Origin: Notospermus geniculatus
Lineage: Eukaryota; Nemertea; Pilidiophora; Heteronemertea; Lineidae
Reading direction: 5' to 3'
Assembly: GCA_002633025.1 (NCBI GenBank)
Contig: NMRB01000367.1
Coordinates: forward strand, 132,530 to 196,529
DNA length: 64,000 nucleotides
Shown: positions 46,113-58,646 of the stretch, piece by piece
Numbering within the stretch: position 1 is the first letter of the stretch
Layout: every line of letters begins with the position of its first letter
Program-made: the position numbers and the translations under genes
The notes under the pieces: generated by a model
Told to the model about the DNA's origin: nothing
Databases searched by the model: none
Seen by the model: the letters and a program-made list of their open reading frames with translations, nothing else

Positions 46113-46896
46113 AAAGTCGGCTATCGTCCCCATTGGGTGAGGAGGTCAATTTGTTGACTGCTGCATATCACGTGGTTAGACCCTATAAATTGAGCGTCCT
46201 GGAAGGAAGGTGTACATGTAGTTATGCATTTCTCAAACAAGAAATATGCATAAAAACATTCAACTTACTTTCTTGCTAAAAATCGTTCATGGATAACTGC
46301 ATCAGGTAAATGGTTGTTGTTGCTCGGTGACAAATAATCCAGAAAGACATGGCCCATCAGAGAACTAGACAACCCTACTGAAATTCCAATTATCCTAACT
46401 TAGGGAAAATGTTGGAACACTCTGTGTGGGACGAGAAGTACAATTAGAGGACTCTTTTCTTTACCATATTGTGATAGAACAACTATCCAGCTTTAAAATT
46501 GATGGCAATGTTCTCGTTAATAAAAATATCCATCCGCATACTCATTTAGTAAACTTCTAACTTCCTCCTCTCAGCCACTTAACATCACATTCACGACATA
46601 CGTACGGCACCAAAAGCTTTTCCATTTACTTTTTCAATTGTCAGCACGATGTGGTGGAATTGAAGAGCTGATTTACAGAGTAAATTAGCACAGTGCCTCA
46701 CAGTATATGAATTATTCATAAGTTAAAGTATTTTGTTGAGTAGAGATCTGTTAGAGTCTGTTGCATATATTAAATCAAGAGGACTTAGCTATTGCAGCGA
46801 AATCATAGCCATCAATGAGAGGGCCTAATAATGAGTATTATTAGAGAAAAGTTTTATGAGGGATATATAGTTACAGAACCTAATATTAGTGAAATA
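46113..46896. other. No feature recognised
   Basis: AT-rich unique sequence before block C. No exon or repeat ends seen. Confidence 0.4.
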
Positions 46897-47516
46897 GAGA
46901 GGAGATGTCCGAAATTAAAATATTATTCATACTTCGTCTTGTATTTGATACATGTAACTTACGTATAACCTCAACTGATTACTTTTTGCTTCATGTAGGC
47001 CCACTAAAAAGCATTAATATAAATGGCAATTCAGATAGTAACCCCGAAATTGGTTTTTTACTATGAGATTGAACAAATACTGTATCTCCCATTCAAATTC
47101 ACACAAATTCATATAGGGCAAGTGACTAGGGCAAGTGTCAAACTCGGTTATTAAACCAAACTGCCTGAAATGGCAAGGTGTAGAGACGGCTCTTCTGATG
47201 CCGTACATACCAAAATGTCTGGTAGGCTATATTGCTGCGCTCTTGCTGACGTGCACGGCGCAAATGTACTTCATAGTTTGTGACAGGATTTTTGAAATAC
47301 GATATCGCCGTGTACCTCAAAGTATCACTGAGACTTCGTAGACAGGTTTCAAACATTAGATTAAGTAGAATAAGGAGATGTGAAGACTGAGAGACTACTA
47401 ACATGACTAACCTACATGTACATGGCCAATAAAAATGAGTAAATCCACATTGAAAGTCCAATTGATCGCTCAAAATATCCAGTGAAAAAAAAACATGTAC
47501 TACATGTAGGGAGCAA

Positions 47517-47761
47517 GAAATAAAAGTGGAAAATAAGAAGTGGGAAATTTTGGCATTTTGCGCGGATTTTTCAATTGCTCAAATTGCGGAAAGAATTTTT
47601 CCCATTTTGACAAATATCGCCCGAAAAATCAGACAAAATGTCATGTCATTTCAAGAAAATTTCTCGAAATAAGAAAAAATTCTATTTTAATTTGAGAAAT
47701 TGAAAAATTCGCGCAAAACTGCAAAATTTATTATTTTCCAGTTTTATTTCTTACTCTCTTA
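47517..47761. mobile_element. AT-rich MITE (TAGGGAGCAAGAAATAAAA)
   Basis: Ends TAGGGAGCAAGAAATAAAAG and TTTTATTTCTTACTCTCTTA, inner GCGCGGATTTTTCAATT and AATTGAAAAATTCGCGC. TA at both boundaries. Partner in copy 2 at 50460-50723. Confidence 0.7.
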
Positions 47762-49024
47762 TGTATAAAAACCTACAAAACACCGGAAAAAAACCTCAGA
47801 GCCGCATGATTAGGCCTACAGCTACTAAAGTATTCACCCAATCAACCGTCTGCTGTTTCGCCAACCCCATGTAGATAGCCAAACATATACAGGAAGTTTC
47901 TTCACGTCAGCATCGAAATGAATGGACGACCCATGAGAATAGAAGAAATGAGCCTCATATCTCATTTATCCACGGTTTAATAGCCTCGGAAAGTGGAATC
48001 ATATTAGCTAGACACCCGTGGAGGACGTAGAGAGTGTTGGACAGATGAGTACAAAAGCGTCATTTTGTACGTACATGTAGACGTGTATACATACCGGGCT
48101 ATCAACTGCACCTGCAGCTAACGTTTCTTGATAAAAAATGACTACAGTTGTACTTGTACAATGTATTTCTTTCGCTATTACAATATCCAAACTTGCAGCC
48201 TTGATGTAAGCCCTTTTAAACAAAATACTGTTGATAGCTTACCCGTTATGCCTGCTGTACACGATACATTTTCCCTTCGAAATATTTTGTAGGAATTCGA
48301 AATATTTTGTAGGAATTTATTTCACCTTGTATGACGGGAAACATCGTCCCATTTTTGTCGTAAAAGAAAAAATCCACAAAAGGTTCTGTCCTATTTTTCT
48401 TGTACAATAAAATGGTTAGGAAATTATTCCTATCGTGTACACCGTAGTATAGGAAATTAAGTATTCCTATCGTGTACACCGAACGTACAGCATGGCACTT
48501 CTCAGTCGATGTTCCTACCGAATAAACAGCAGAAAATTTGACATACATACATGTAATATCTCCCCAGGAGTTGAAATAAACTCTAAAGATAAGTTCTTAA
48601 AAGATTATAGAAGACAATGCATTTGGGATTTAGTCTTGGGTTGATGTCACTTTTAACATCTTATTCTCCTTCTTTTTTCTGTCTTGACGATAAGGCTGCT
48701 TAGTATGTTTTAAAACAGTTTGAAGTGATCAGAAGCAAATATTCTGAGAGCTTTCAGAGATTTGCTTTCAAACGCGAATCAATAGCAAGCAAGAGGATTC
48801 CCCGCAAAGTGCAGTTGTTTCTGCTTCAGAATCATCAAATGTTTCTGACGGTTTATTGGGTAGGATCGTTGTTCCAGAGAAAAATGCATTCATCCGCAAT
48901 GGAATTAGAGGTGTATCGGTTTATTGACGTTCTTTGATGATAATGCGTGTAATTGGTGTGACGATGCTGGCAACTGGCTGCTTGTCCAGAGACTGTGAGT
49001 TAATGATTAAATTGATACCAATAG

Positions 49025-49411
49025 GTGATAAAAGCATCTTATCACCGCAAAATGTTAATGATACATGATAATACATGTACTTGTGTATGCCAACAAGAGA
49101 ATTGCACTGTCATGAATTTGAGCACAGAAAATGCTGATGTCCACCTGCATCATCACTCGTCGCGGTCGTCCGATGTGCCATGTGGTTCAGATAACGTGGA
49201 CATTCAATCAGCACCACATCTAAGATGTTATACCAATGAAACCTACGCCAACCGCGGGGATTTAAGCCCCTTTAGCCCGTTCCACCATTTCTACCTCTTT
49301 ATCTCGAAGGGCTGTCTTGTAACACCCCGTGGCAAACTTTTGTCAGATAACACAACGCATGATGGAATCAATTTCAAATTTTTTGTGGAAAATAAGGCAC
49401 CTGGAACTTAG
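49025..49411 (+). other. Copy-1 unique tail with a 128-codon frame, coding not supported
   Basis: A frame of 128 codons lies partly in shared sequence and partly in DNA absent from copy 2. It contains HLHHHSSRSSDVPCG but no domain. The frame is not maintained in copy 2, so I do not call a gene. Confidence 0.2.
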
Positions 49412-49813
49412 AAACTGTGGAAGCCTCTTTAAGATTCCAGCACCTTGTAATTCCAAGTAATTCAGGAATCTCGTCAGGTCGAGTAAGGGTAGTATATACC
49501 TACTCGATACTCACCCTGCATTTTGTGACCAACATAAAGTACCCAAATGTGAGATATCTTCAAATTCTCAATTTTAGCTTTCCTCACCTGGGGCAGTCGA
49601 AAGGGCATCGAAAACACTGTCAGAAACCAAAATATCAGGTTCCCAGCGTTTTTCTAAGTTAACATTTTTTGATTAAAACTGTATTTGCTGGTGGGACGGT
49701 CTTTTCAAACCCAGCTATTTCCGTCACCTTTGGAGATATGAAACCGAAACGTTTTTTCCAAATTGACCTTTCATGGAGCTTTCATATAAGTGTCATGTGC
49801 AACTTCTGGCTCN

Positions 49814-52030
49814 AGGAGATGTCCGAAATTAAAATATTATTCATACTTCTTCTTGTATTTGATACATGTAACTTACGTATAACCTCAACTGATTACTTTT
49901 TGCTTCATGTAGGCCCACTAAAAAGCATTATAATATAAATGGCAATTCAGATAGTAACCCCGAAATTGGTTTTTTACTATGAGATTGAACAAATACTGTA
50001 TCTCCCATTCAAATTCACACAAATTCATATAGGGCAAGTGACTAGGGCAAGTGTCAAAATCGGTTATTAAACCAAACTACCTGAAATGGCAAGGTGTAGA
50101 GACGGCTCTTCTGATGCCGTACATACCAAAATGTTTGGTAGGCTATATTGTTGTGCTCTTGCTGACGTGTACGCTAATCTACAGACTTCACGGCGCAAAT
50201 GTACTTCATAGTTTGTGACAAGATTTTTGAAATACGATATCGCCGTGTACCTCAAAGTATCACTGAGACTTCGTAGACAGGTTTCAAACATTAGATTAAG
50301 TAGAATAAGGAGATGTGAAGACTGAGAGACGACGAAGTAGCCTAGAGTATATGTATATCCTGCTTAACCTATGGCCAATAAAACTGAGTAAATCCGCATT
50401 GAAAGTCCAATTGATCGCTCAAAATATCCAATGAAAAAAAACATGTACTACATGTTCAGTAGGGAGCAAGAAATAAAAGTGGAAAATAAGACGTGGGAAA
50501 TTTTGGCATTTTGCGCGGATTTTTCAATTTCTCAAATTGCGGAAATAATTTTTCCCATTTTGACAAATATCGCCCGAAAAATCAGACAAAATGTCATGTC
50601 ATTTCAAGAAAATTTCTCGAACTAAGAAAAAAATTCTATCCCAATTTGAGAAATTGAAAAATTCGCGCAAAAGTGCAAAATTTTCCCACTTATTATTTTC
50701 CAGTTTTATTTCTTACTCTCTTATGTATAAAAACCTACAAAACACCAAAAAACCTCAGAGCCGCATGATTAGGCTACAGCTACTAAAGTATTCACCCAAT
50801 CAACCGTCTGCTGTTTCGCCAACCCCATGTAGATAGCCAAACATATACAGGAAGTTTCTTCACGTCAGCATCGAAATGAATGGACGACCCATGAGAATAG
50901 AAGAAATGAGCCTCATATCTCATTTATCCACGGTTTAATAGCCTCGGAAAGTGGAATCATATTAGCTAGACACCCGTGGAGGACGTAGGGTGTGTTGGAC
51001 AGATGAGTACAAAAGCGTCATTTTGTACGTACATGTAGACGTGTATACATACCGGGCTATCAACTGCACCTGCAGCTAGTAAACGTTTCTTGATAAAAAA
51101 TGACTTACAGTTGTACATGTATTTCTTTCGTTATTACAATATACAAACTTGCAGCCTTGATGTAAGCCATTTAAACAAAATACTGTTGATAGCTTATAAC
51201 CCGTTATGCCTGCTGTACACGATACATTTTTCCCTTCGAAATATTTTGTAGGAATTTATTTCACCTTGTATGACGGGAAACATCGTCCCGTTTTTGTCGT
51301 AAAGGAAAAAATACACAAAAGGTTCTGCCCTATTTTTCTTGTACAATAAAATGGTTAGGAAATTATTCCTATCGTGTACACCGTGGTATACGAAATTATT
51401 CCTATCGTGTACACCGAGCGTACAGCATGGCACTTCTCAGTCGATGTTCCTACCGAATAAACAGCAGAAAATTTGACATATACATGTAATATCTCCCCAG
51501 GAGTTGAAATAAACTCTAAAGAGAAGTTCTTAAAAGATTATAGAAGACAATGCATTTGGGATTTAGTCTTGGGTTGATGTCACTTTTAACATCTTATTCT
51601 CATTCTTTTTTCTGTCTTGGCGATAAGGCTGCTTAGTATGTTTTAAAACAGTTTGAAGTGATCAGAAGCAAATATTCTGAGAGCTTTCAGAGATCTGCTT
51701 TCAAACGCGAATCAATAGCAAGCAAGAGGATTTCCCGCAAAGTGCAGTTGTTTCTGCTTCAGAATCATCAAATGTTTCTGACGGTTTATTGGGTAGGATC
51801 GTTGTTCCAGAGAAAAATGCATTCATCCGCAATGGAATTAGAGGTGTATCGGTTTATTGACGTTCTTTGATGATAGTGCGTGTAATTGGGATGATGATGC
51901 TGGCAACTGGCTGCTTCTCCAGAGACTGTAAGTTAATGTATAAATTGATACCAATAGGTGATAAAAGCATTTTGTCACCGCAAAATGTTAATACCTGATA
52001 ATACTTGCGTATGCCAACAACAGAATTGCA
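49814..52030. repeat. Duplicated block C, copy 2
   Basis: Second copy, beginning directly after the single N. Differs by small indels and substitutions, and ends at the MITE inserted at 52031. Confidence 0.75.
50460..50723. mobile_element. AT-rich MITE, copy-2 partner of 47517
   Basis: Same ends and internal arms as 47517-47761, with a longer right arm (GTGCAAAATTTTCCCAC), so this copy is the less deleted one. Confidence 0.7.
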
Positions 52031-52510
52031 CGAAAAGTACGAAATACGAAATTCACCTTCATTTCCATGATCTAGGGCCGGATTCAAAAAGGGTGGTCAT
52101 CGCGCGATTAAGACTTAGACGCGACCGTGTAACTTCACTAAATGCACACACTTCCACCATGCATTTGACGAAGTTACACGCGTCTAAGTCTTAAACACCC
52201 TTTTTGAATACGGCCCCTAATCTATTTCAGGAAGTGGTTGGTACCTTAAATCCCTGCTGCCAGAGCGTCTTTTAGCACATCATGTAAGACCGAGAGAGTT
52301 TTGGTGCACCTTGAATTTTTAAATTTCCACTATCAATTTCCACCGCAACTCTATCGGTCTTGCGTCACCATACGGTTTAAGACGCATGGAGCAGGCGATA
52401 TTTGTGGCACCAACCAACTCCAGAAATAGGCCTACATTAGGTCCATGAAGTGAAGTTCAATTTCGTATTTCGTACTTCGTTTTTCCTCAGGTTTGCGAAA
52501 ATTCACTCTT
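52031..52510. mobile_element. Long-arm palindromic MITE with a nested MITE
   Basis: ACGAAGTACGAAATACGAA family. The left end begins at CGAAAAGTACGAAATACG (terminal bases lost); the right end reads GGTTTGCGAAAATTCACT. Interrupted at 52072-52219 by another MITE. Its own palindrome centre has been deleted. Confidence 0.65.
52072..52219. mobile_element. Nested MITE (GGGCCGGATTCAAAAAGGG), CTA target
   Basis: Ends GGGCCGGATTCAAAAAGGGT and ACCCTTTTTGAATACGGCCC, inner AAGACTTAGACGCG and CGCGTCTAAGTCTT. CTA lies on both sides, and the uninterrupted copy at 53477 reads GATCTAATGTATTTCAGG, so one CTA was duplicated. A 3-bp target fits PIF/Harbinger-type elements. Confidence 0.8.
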
Positions 52511-53459
52511 GCCGCAGTATAAACCGTACTTTCAAAATAAAAAGTCAGTACATTTACGCAAAAGACGAACAGTGTTCGTACACCAGCTCGACCTCAGTGA
52601 GTCAAAGACTAATTCAAGCCTTTGACTGAGCCTTGTGGGGCGTCAGCAATAATAATTTTAAGTCGGTGAAATTGAACGCTGACTAAAGTGTGAAACTGAC
52701 TCCAGGCCGTCAGGACAATAGGCGTGGTGATGAACAGGCAAATCCTCAAATCGGCATGCCATTGTCGACCGTGCAAAATGATCTTTTACATAGTTATTAT
52801 GAGTAGGCGAAGTCTCAATATTTGAAATGAAACCCGTTAAATGGGAAGGACGATATACATGGAAATTGAGAGAGGAAGCTTCTTATCTTATCCAAGGTGG
52901 GAAGTGCTTTGTGTTCGCCTGTCCTGACGATACACATGATCGTTATTAATAGGGAGTGTCCACTGAAACTCGACGTTAGAGTCACGAATTTAAGAAAAAA
53001 TGTGGACCTCATGTAGTGGTACCGGTAACACAGCAATATTGGTAGCACGTATGCTCTAACACTTTACGTACTTCCCATCCCTTAATTGACCTTTACTCGG
53101 AAATGCTTTTTTTTAACAAAGGACAGCCTATAACATGTTAGACTGTGTTTCAGAGAACAAGTCCCACTCAGCAAATATACCAATAACGTTCTAACATTCC
53201 CGCCAATAGTGGGATGCCAATATCCAAATAGCAATATATTATCTGTAATGGTGTTATTTGGATCATCTATCATCAGTTGGACATGAGTGACCATGGTGAT
53301 CACCGAACAATAGATAGCTTGTGATGTTGGTTGGGTTACTCACTCGAATGGTACGGCGGTGCTGGCGAAGGCATCCTCAACCATTTTAACAAACGCTATT
53401 CGTTGTACTTCTTCTCAAGCGAGCGAGTACAAGCGTTGCTTTTTGGATGCAAGTGTGAA
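52511..53459. other. No feature recognised
   Basis: Mostly unique sequence ending at the N at 53460. The first part (52511-52615) recurs at 53795-53890. No exon supported. Confidence 0.4.
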
Positions 53460-53460
53460 N

Positions 53461-53800
53461 ATTCTACCTCATTCCCATGATCTAATGTATTTCAGGAAAT
53501 GGTTGGTACCATATCCCTGCTGCCAGAGCGTCTTTTAGCATATCATATAAGACCGAGAGAGTTTTGGTGCACCTTGAATTTTGAAATTTCCACTTCGTAC
53601 CTACGAAGTGGAAATGAAAGATAAATTTCCAAGTGTAATATACATCGCAACTCTATCGGTCGTGCGTGACCATACGGTAAAAGACGCACTTCCAGCTGGC
53701 GATATTTGTGGCCAACCATCTCCAGAAATACATTAGGTCCTTGAAGTGAAGTCCAATTTCGTATTTCGTATTTCGTTGTTTGCGAAAACTCACTGTTGGC
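53461..53800. mobile_element. Long-arm palindromic MITE, cut by an N
   Basis: Starts mid-arm (TCATTCCCATGATCTAATG) and keeps the turn CCACTTCGTACCTACGAAGTGG-like centre and right end. It is the allelic partner of 52031-52510 without the nested MITE. Confidence 0.65.
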
Positions 53801-54271
53801 ACAGTATAAATCGTACTTTCAAAATAAAAAGTCAGTACATTTACGCAAACGACGAACAGTGTTCGTACACCAGCTAGACCTCAATGAATCAAAGTCAACT
53901 CATTATTTCAACTAACATGTTACAGACATCGCTGGGTGGGGTTTCGTAGTAAACCTTCCTAGACCTGGCTTTATCCTAATCCAAGTTTCTATTTCCTGCG
54001 ATAGAGCGGAAAATATATTGCGTTATGAGACAGAAGATCCTTTAAAACAGGGAAGATTTAATTGCTCTGCAGTTGTCAAAAGCACCTGCACTGTGCACAG
54101 CTGGACTTCCTCATTATGGGCGCACCCTTTATTAATTTTAATTAAAAATTTAAAAATTGCGGTAAACCTTCCTAATGCTGCATCATTATTTCCCTTCTGT
54201 TGTTCTAGTGTCATTTATTATGCACTATAAACACTATAAACTAACAAAGCAACAACCAGTCGGGTACATAC

Positions 54272-54642
54272 CTTGTGAATTCTCCGAAGTTTTATTTGGA
54301 AGCACCATCATCTTAAGGAGCTCAGCTGGAATTTCACTTATTGGTATAACATCCGCCTTCACTTTTTTACACCTCCCATCCTGTTCAAGTCTTTGACAAA
54401 CTTCCAGCTGAAGATTGTTCAAAGTAAACCAATGGCCGTCCTTTTCAACCACCTGCACCTTAGGTATATCACCGTTCACCATGATCTTTTGCGATATCTC
54501 CCTAACATCGTAATCCTTATTACCAGCCGTCATATTGTTCACTTCAGATGTGATATAGTATATACATGACGGCTCAAGATATTTTTGGGTGCACATGGTT
54601 CGTCGGCGGCGGAAGAAGCTGAATCTGAACGCCGTGCCGTCG
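54272..54642 (-). CDS. Internal exon of a ParB/sulfiredoxin-like domain protein
   Basis: The minus strand shows a strong acceptor (TTTTTGCTGTTTACAG, intron ending 54643) and a consensus donor (CAAG then GTATGT at 54271-54266). The 371-bp exon between them is open, phase 1 at both ends. Its protein has FRFSFFRRRR, then a segment ending NGDIPKVQVVEKDGHWFTLN, then NLQLEVCQRLEQDGRC and KKVKADVIPI. The order IP-x-V-x-VV, then G-x-WFTLNN, then L-x-V-x-x-x-LE-x-x-G is that of the ParB/sulfiredoxin-like fold found in many uncharacterised eukaryotic proteins. Family members vary in activity (nucleotide binding, phosphotransfer); the substrate here is unknown. The arginine usual after NN is L-Q in this copy, a departure that could affect activity. 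ATG codons within the exon need not be the start. Neighbouring exons were not found, so the gene is partial. Confidence 0.72.
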
Positions 54643-56135
54643 CTGTAAACAGCAAAAAGTGACGAAAAAATGATGGAACTCTATCCAAGTTGTGCCAGGG
54701 CGTCGTTAGCCCGTCGTCGCGTCTAAACCAACGTCCTCATCCCATAAGTATCCATTGCATGAAACCATGATGATTGCACTGATACTGTAACCAAAAATCC
54801 CACCTCAACATCTATCACGCCACTAACGGTCGTAACGTGCTGCTCTATACCGTAAAGGCTATTACAGTGTGAATCAGGATTCCTGTTGGAGACGAGCGCC
54901 GCGCTAACTTTCCATTGGGCAAGCTTCAGTAATCGACGTCACGAGCGCAGCTGACTGGTTCTTTTTATGGCTTACATTGATGGATGGGAAAATTGCGGCG
55001 GATTTGTTCCATGCGGCACAGGAGTCGTATTTGATCTGGGATGGACTTAATTGGCGAATAAACAGGCGATTAGCAGACCCAAGTGGTATATGTGTGGCTT
55101 TAGCTAAAGCATATTTTACATAAATGTCAAGGCTACAGTACCGGTATCAGCTTTCCTATGAGGAATTGGTATTGATTTCGGGTGTGGAATACTAATATGA
55201 TAAAGACGCGGTGATTAACAGCTATATTTACCGAGATATTCCACTAATGAAGATATATATTGTGTATCGGTGCTCGAAATATCGCCGATATGTTTCTGTG
55301 TGGCTGCACTGTCTCAATATAGCCTGCCGCCCTCTTGCACGTGGGGTTGTTGTAGTAGCATCCAACGTCCATTTACCTGAGTTGCAATACAACCAAAAGC
55401 AACGCGAGTATGCCAAGATTCTCTCCGTCTAAAAAATGACCGTCGTTTCATTTTCAAATAGTCTATCAAAAAATCACCAGATCTTCAAAAACACACATAC
55501 ATGTTTGTTGTATACATGTACAAATTCTTAAACAACACGACAAAGAATAATGAACTTGATGTAATTACAGCTTTTTCAGATTCAGCTTGCATCCGTCAGC
55601 ATGAGAGACGGTGGTTCAGAACTGTAGCCTAATGCCTTTGTTATCAGCCACAAACTCGTTTTCTTCTCATTCCAACACCGTGGATTTGTAGATGGGAGTA
55701 TCGATGAGAATAAGTGTAAACATGGCACGAATACAGGAGAGGTCTTATAAGACAGTAATTGCTTCTCGAGATGGTCATTGGATACCTACTCTGTTCAAGT
55801 TGCATGGATTAACACGGAAGCTATGAACTGTTGATTAATTAGTCAAGTCACCATGGTACATAGCAGCCCCGGGCAACAGGTTCACGACATCACGAAGGCG
55901 TCGAAGAATTTCCCTTGTGGTCTAGGACAGTGTGTGTCGTTAAGCTAGCAGGAAGTGCGACACGAAGTCGTTGGGAGATGCCATTGGCGGACGACTGTCT
56001 GGTCACTGGTCGATGTCTAGATCTATATACCGTGCCATGAACCATAAACTCCACATCACGTTGGCGAATGCCTACCGACCTATGGTTGACGAATCAGTCA
56101 GAAAGTACCGAGTGAGATTAATCTTTGGGAGACCT
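54643..56135. other. Intron or flanking DNA, nothing assigned
   Basis: Lies upstream of the exon at 54272-54642 on the minus strand, so it should include the preceding intron and perhaps earlier exons. I could not identify one. Frames such as 55211-55432 have no domain. Confidence 0.4.
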
Positions 56136-56254
56136 GGGCCCATATTCCTAAAACCTTGCTAGCTTAGTTGGTTGCTAGTTGTGTACATTGGCCTGTACAA
56201 ACTAGGCACTTTAGCAGGCAACTAAGCCTAGCAAGGTTTTATGAATATGGGCCC
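56136..56254. mobile_element. 120-bp MITE (GGGCCCATATTC)
   Basis: Ends GGGCCCATATTCCTAAAACC and GGTTTTATGAATATGGGCCC, inner TTGCTAGCTTAGTTG and CAACTAAGCCTAGCAA. The middle (GTTGTGTACATTGGCCTGTAC) also appears at 33477-33510 and 41445-41475, which are therefore decayed relatives. Confidence 0.8.
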
Positions 56255-56677
56255 CGGTGTATTCACTTCTTCTACAATTTTACTGGCGTCCAGTGTGTGG
56301 ATGTACAGGAATAGCCAGTAGATTTCTTCTATACCCATTGCTGTATGGTAATCAGGTATTGCTAAGCTACATACACTATAACTGACGTGGATTTCTCCAG
56401 GCCAACGCTTGGTGATTGCCATCGCCTTCGATTCATCATCATTAGGAAAATACAATAAAAAGAGACGCTAATGAACGTCGCCCAAACCACACCGTCGGTA
56501 TACTCATTGCCTCAGCCACTCGTTCACCAGATGATGTGGATAGAATTCAATGGTGAGGATGACGGCAGGCTCAGCGGAAACTTAGATAAATGGCCCCATT
56601 AGGTTCCGTGGAGGCAAATATTTGCCGTATCCAGGAAGGGACACTTCTTGAATATCTACGGCCGTTGCGGCTACGGG

Positions 56678-58198
56678 ACGTTTCGTTTGTCACTGCAATG
56701 ATGCATCGAATATAAGAATCGTTGCCACATCATCAAAAAGGATGAAACACCCAACTGTTAGCAGTCAATATTTGTTCTGAACTTGCCCCTACCGAAGTTT
56801 ACAAAGAAAAACGGTTTTTAGTTCTCAACAAGATGAATGCTAGGTGTCTTATTCGAACAAATTTATCACGAATTTACGGATCGTTACATCCAAACATATG
56901 GCTCGTATTTTTACCAAGAACAATGCACGACATCTCGCCCATGTATGTCGTTCCTGGATGTCTCGATCAGACATGCAAGACAGCCATCATCGGCATTCGG
57001 AGTTGTTTTTTTTGCATTACGCCTGGGAAATGGATTGTTTCTGGTTGCTGTGCAGAGGATAGGTTTCGGAATATCGATGGACATGCATGGCAAGTAAAAG
57101 TCGACAGGTGGCTGTCATTATTTCAACTGCTTGTTCAGATGGCCATCTGGCGCTTTCCTTCCATTCATATTGATGATGTGGTCTGTTATCTTGGTGGGCA
57201 TTTTCTTTCGACTTCAAAGTCCGGTCATGCACTTGTTACACTGAGAGAAATACGAGGGCCAATGGTTAATCGAACATTAGCATCTTCCAGCAGGTTCCAT
57301 GTCTAATTCGCCCACATTAACAGCGTCTGCCGTGACTTATCTAGTATCGCCTGTTCTCCAGGCCTGGTGCCACTGGCTAATAAGCCGTAGTGAATTCACA
57401 AGACGCACTTTGTGAGTTGATATAGCCAATAGCAACCTTTCGTATTATGTATACCCACGGTTGCTGATAGAATTACCTATCAAGGAGATGGTCAACTTCT
57501 TCAGGCAGGCTGAATCGTTTTGCAATATTGTTCTCACTCAGGAAAGTACATAGTACGCGAAAATCAAATGACCGCACGATATCGTTTGAAGGTTCTCTGG
57601 CAGTGTGCCATATGAATGGGAATTCCATTTCACGAAGGGATCTTCCCTTTAGCTTCATGGGAGAAAAAGAATACAATAAGGAACACGGGGCTGTACGATG
57701 GCGACATAGATGTATTAGTCAGCGGATCAGGAATACTACTCTTCATTACACATCCGATTGGCGCGAGGTTTTCGGCCGATCTCCGCAACGGCTGGGTCAA
57801 ATTTGACATACATGTACATGTATCATACATCAATCGACTTGTCCTTCTTGTCGGTATCTTTGCGCTATCTTCATTTTTCGCGTAAGGCCGGCATAACGAA
57901 TCCCTGTCTCAAAACCCATTTCATTTCGACGCGATATTCAGTGCAGTTAACACATGCGCGATGCATTGCGTCGTTTCAATAAAATGGCCGCCATTTCGGC
58001 CGTAAACACGAACTGTGATTGGTGAAAGAACTTCTTTATGTCACTTTTTAGGGAAAATGACGACAGCAATAATGCCTGTAGCGGCAAAAAAGACAAATCG
58101 ACTGATGTATGATATGTCAAATTTGACCCAGCCGTTGCGGAGATATCGGCCGAACCTCCGTTAATGAATCGGATGTGGAATGAAGAGTAGTGCAAAAT
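56678..58198. repeat. Duplicated block D, copy 1
   Basis: Unit starting near GGGACGTTTCGTTTGTCAC and ending GAAGAGTAGTGCAAAATGC, followed at once by a second unit (58203-59850). No N at the junction. It contains the foldback at 57736 and several overlapping short frames on both strands that are unlikely to be genes. Confidence 0.75.
57736..58190. mobile_element. Foldback element with palindromic centre
   Basis: Ends CTACTCTTCATTACACATCC and GGATGTGGAATGAAGAGTAG. Arms of about 150 bp share GATCTCCGCAACGGCTGGGT and complement. Between the arms is AAAATGGCCGCCATTTCGG, followed by TGATTGGTG. Present in both block D copies (second at 59392-59840). Confidence 0.7.
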
Positions 58199-58646
58199 GC
58201 AACGGGACGTTTCGTTTGTCACTGCAATGATGCATCGCATATAAGAATCGTTGCCACATCAGCAAAAGGATGAAACACCCAACTGTTAGCAGTCAATTTG
58301 TTCTGAACCTGTCCCTCTACCGAAGTTACAAAGAAAAACAGTTTTTAGTTCTCAACAGGATCAATGCCAGGACTCTTATTCGAACAAACTTATCACGAAT
58401 TTACGGAATCGTTACCTCCAAACATATGGCTCGTATTTTTACCAAGAACAATGCACGACATCTCGCCCATGTATGTCGTTCCTGGATGTCTCGATCAGAC
58501 ATGCAAGACAGCCATCATCGGCATTCGGAGTTGTTTTTTTTGCATTACGCCTGGGAAATGGATTGTTTCTGGTTGCTGTGCAGAGGATAGGTTTTGGAAT
58601 ATCGATGGACATGCATGGCAAGTAAAAGTCGACAGGTGGCCATCAC

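Larger units (their letters stand above)
46897..49812. repeat. Duplicated block C, copy 1
   Basis: Matches 49814 to about 52030, starting AGGAGATGTCCGAAATTAAA in both. The shared part ends near 49100, where copy 2 carries a MITE; copy 1 continues with unique sequence to the N at 49813. Copy 1 also has a 20-bp tandem repeat (GAAATATTTTGTAGGAATT) at 48278-48317 that is single in copy 2. Confidence 0.75.

Noticed and set aside
56833-57306. 157-codon frame on the plus strand
   Set aside because: The frame is broken in the tandem partner unit (58364-58744) by the palindrome insertion and other changes. Several other frames overlap it and no domain is visible.
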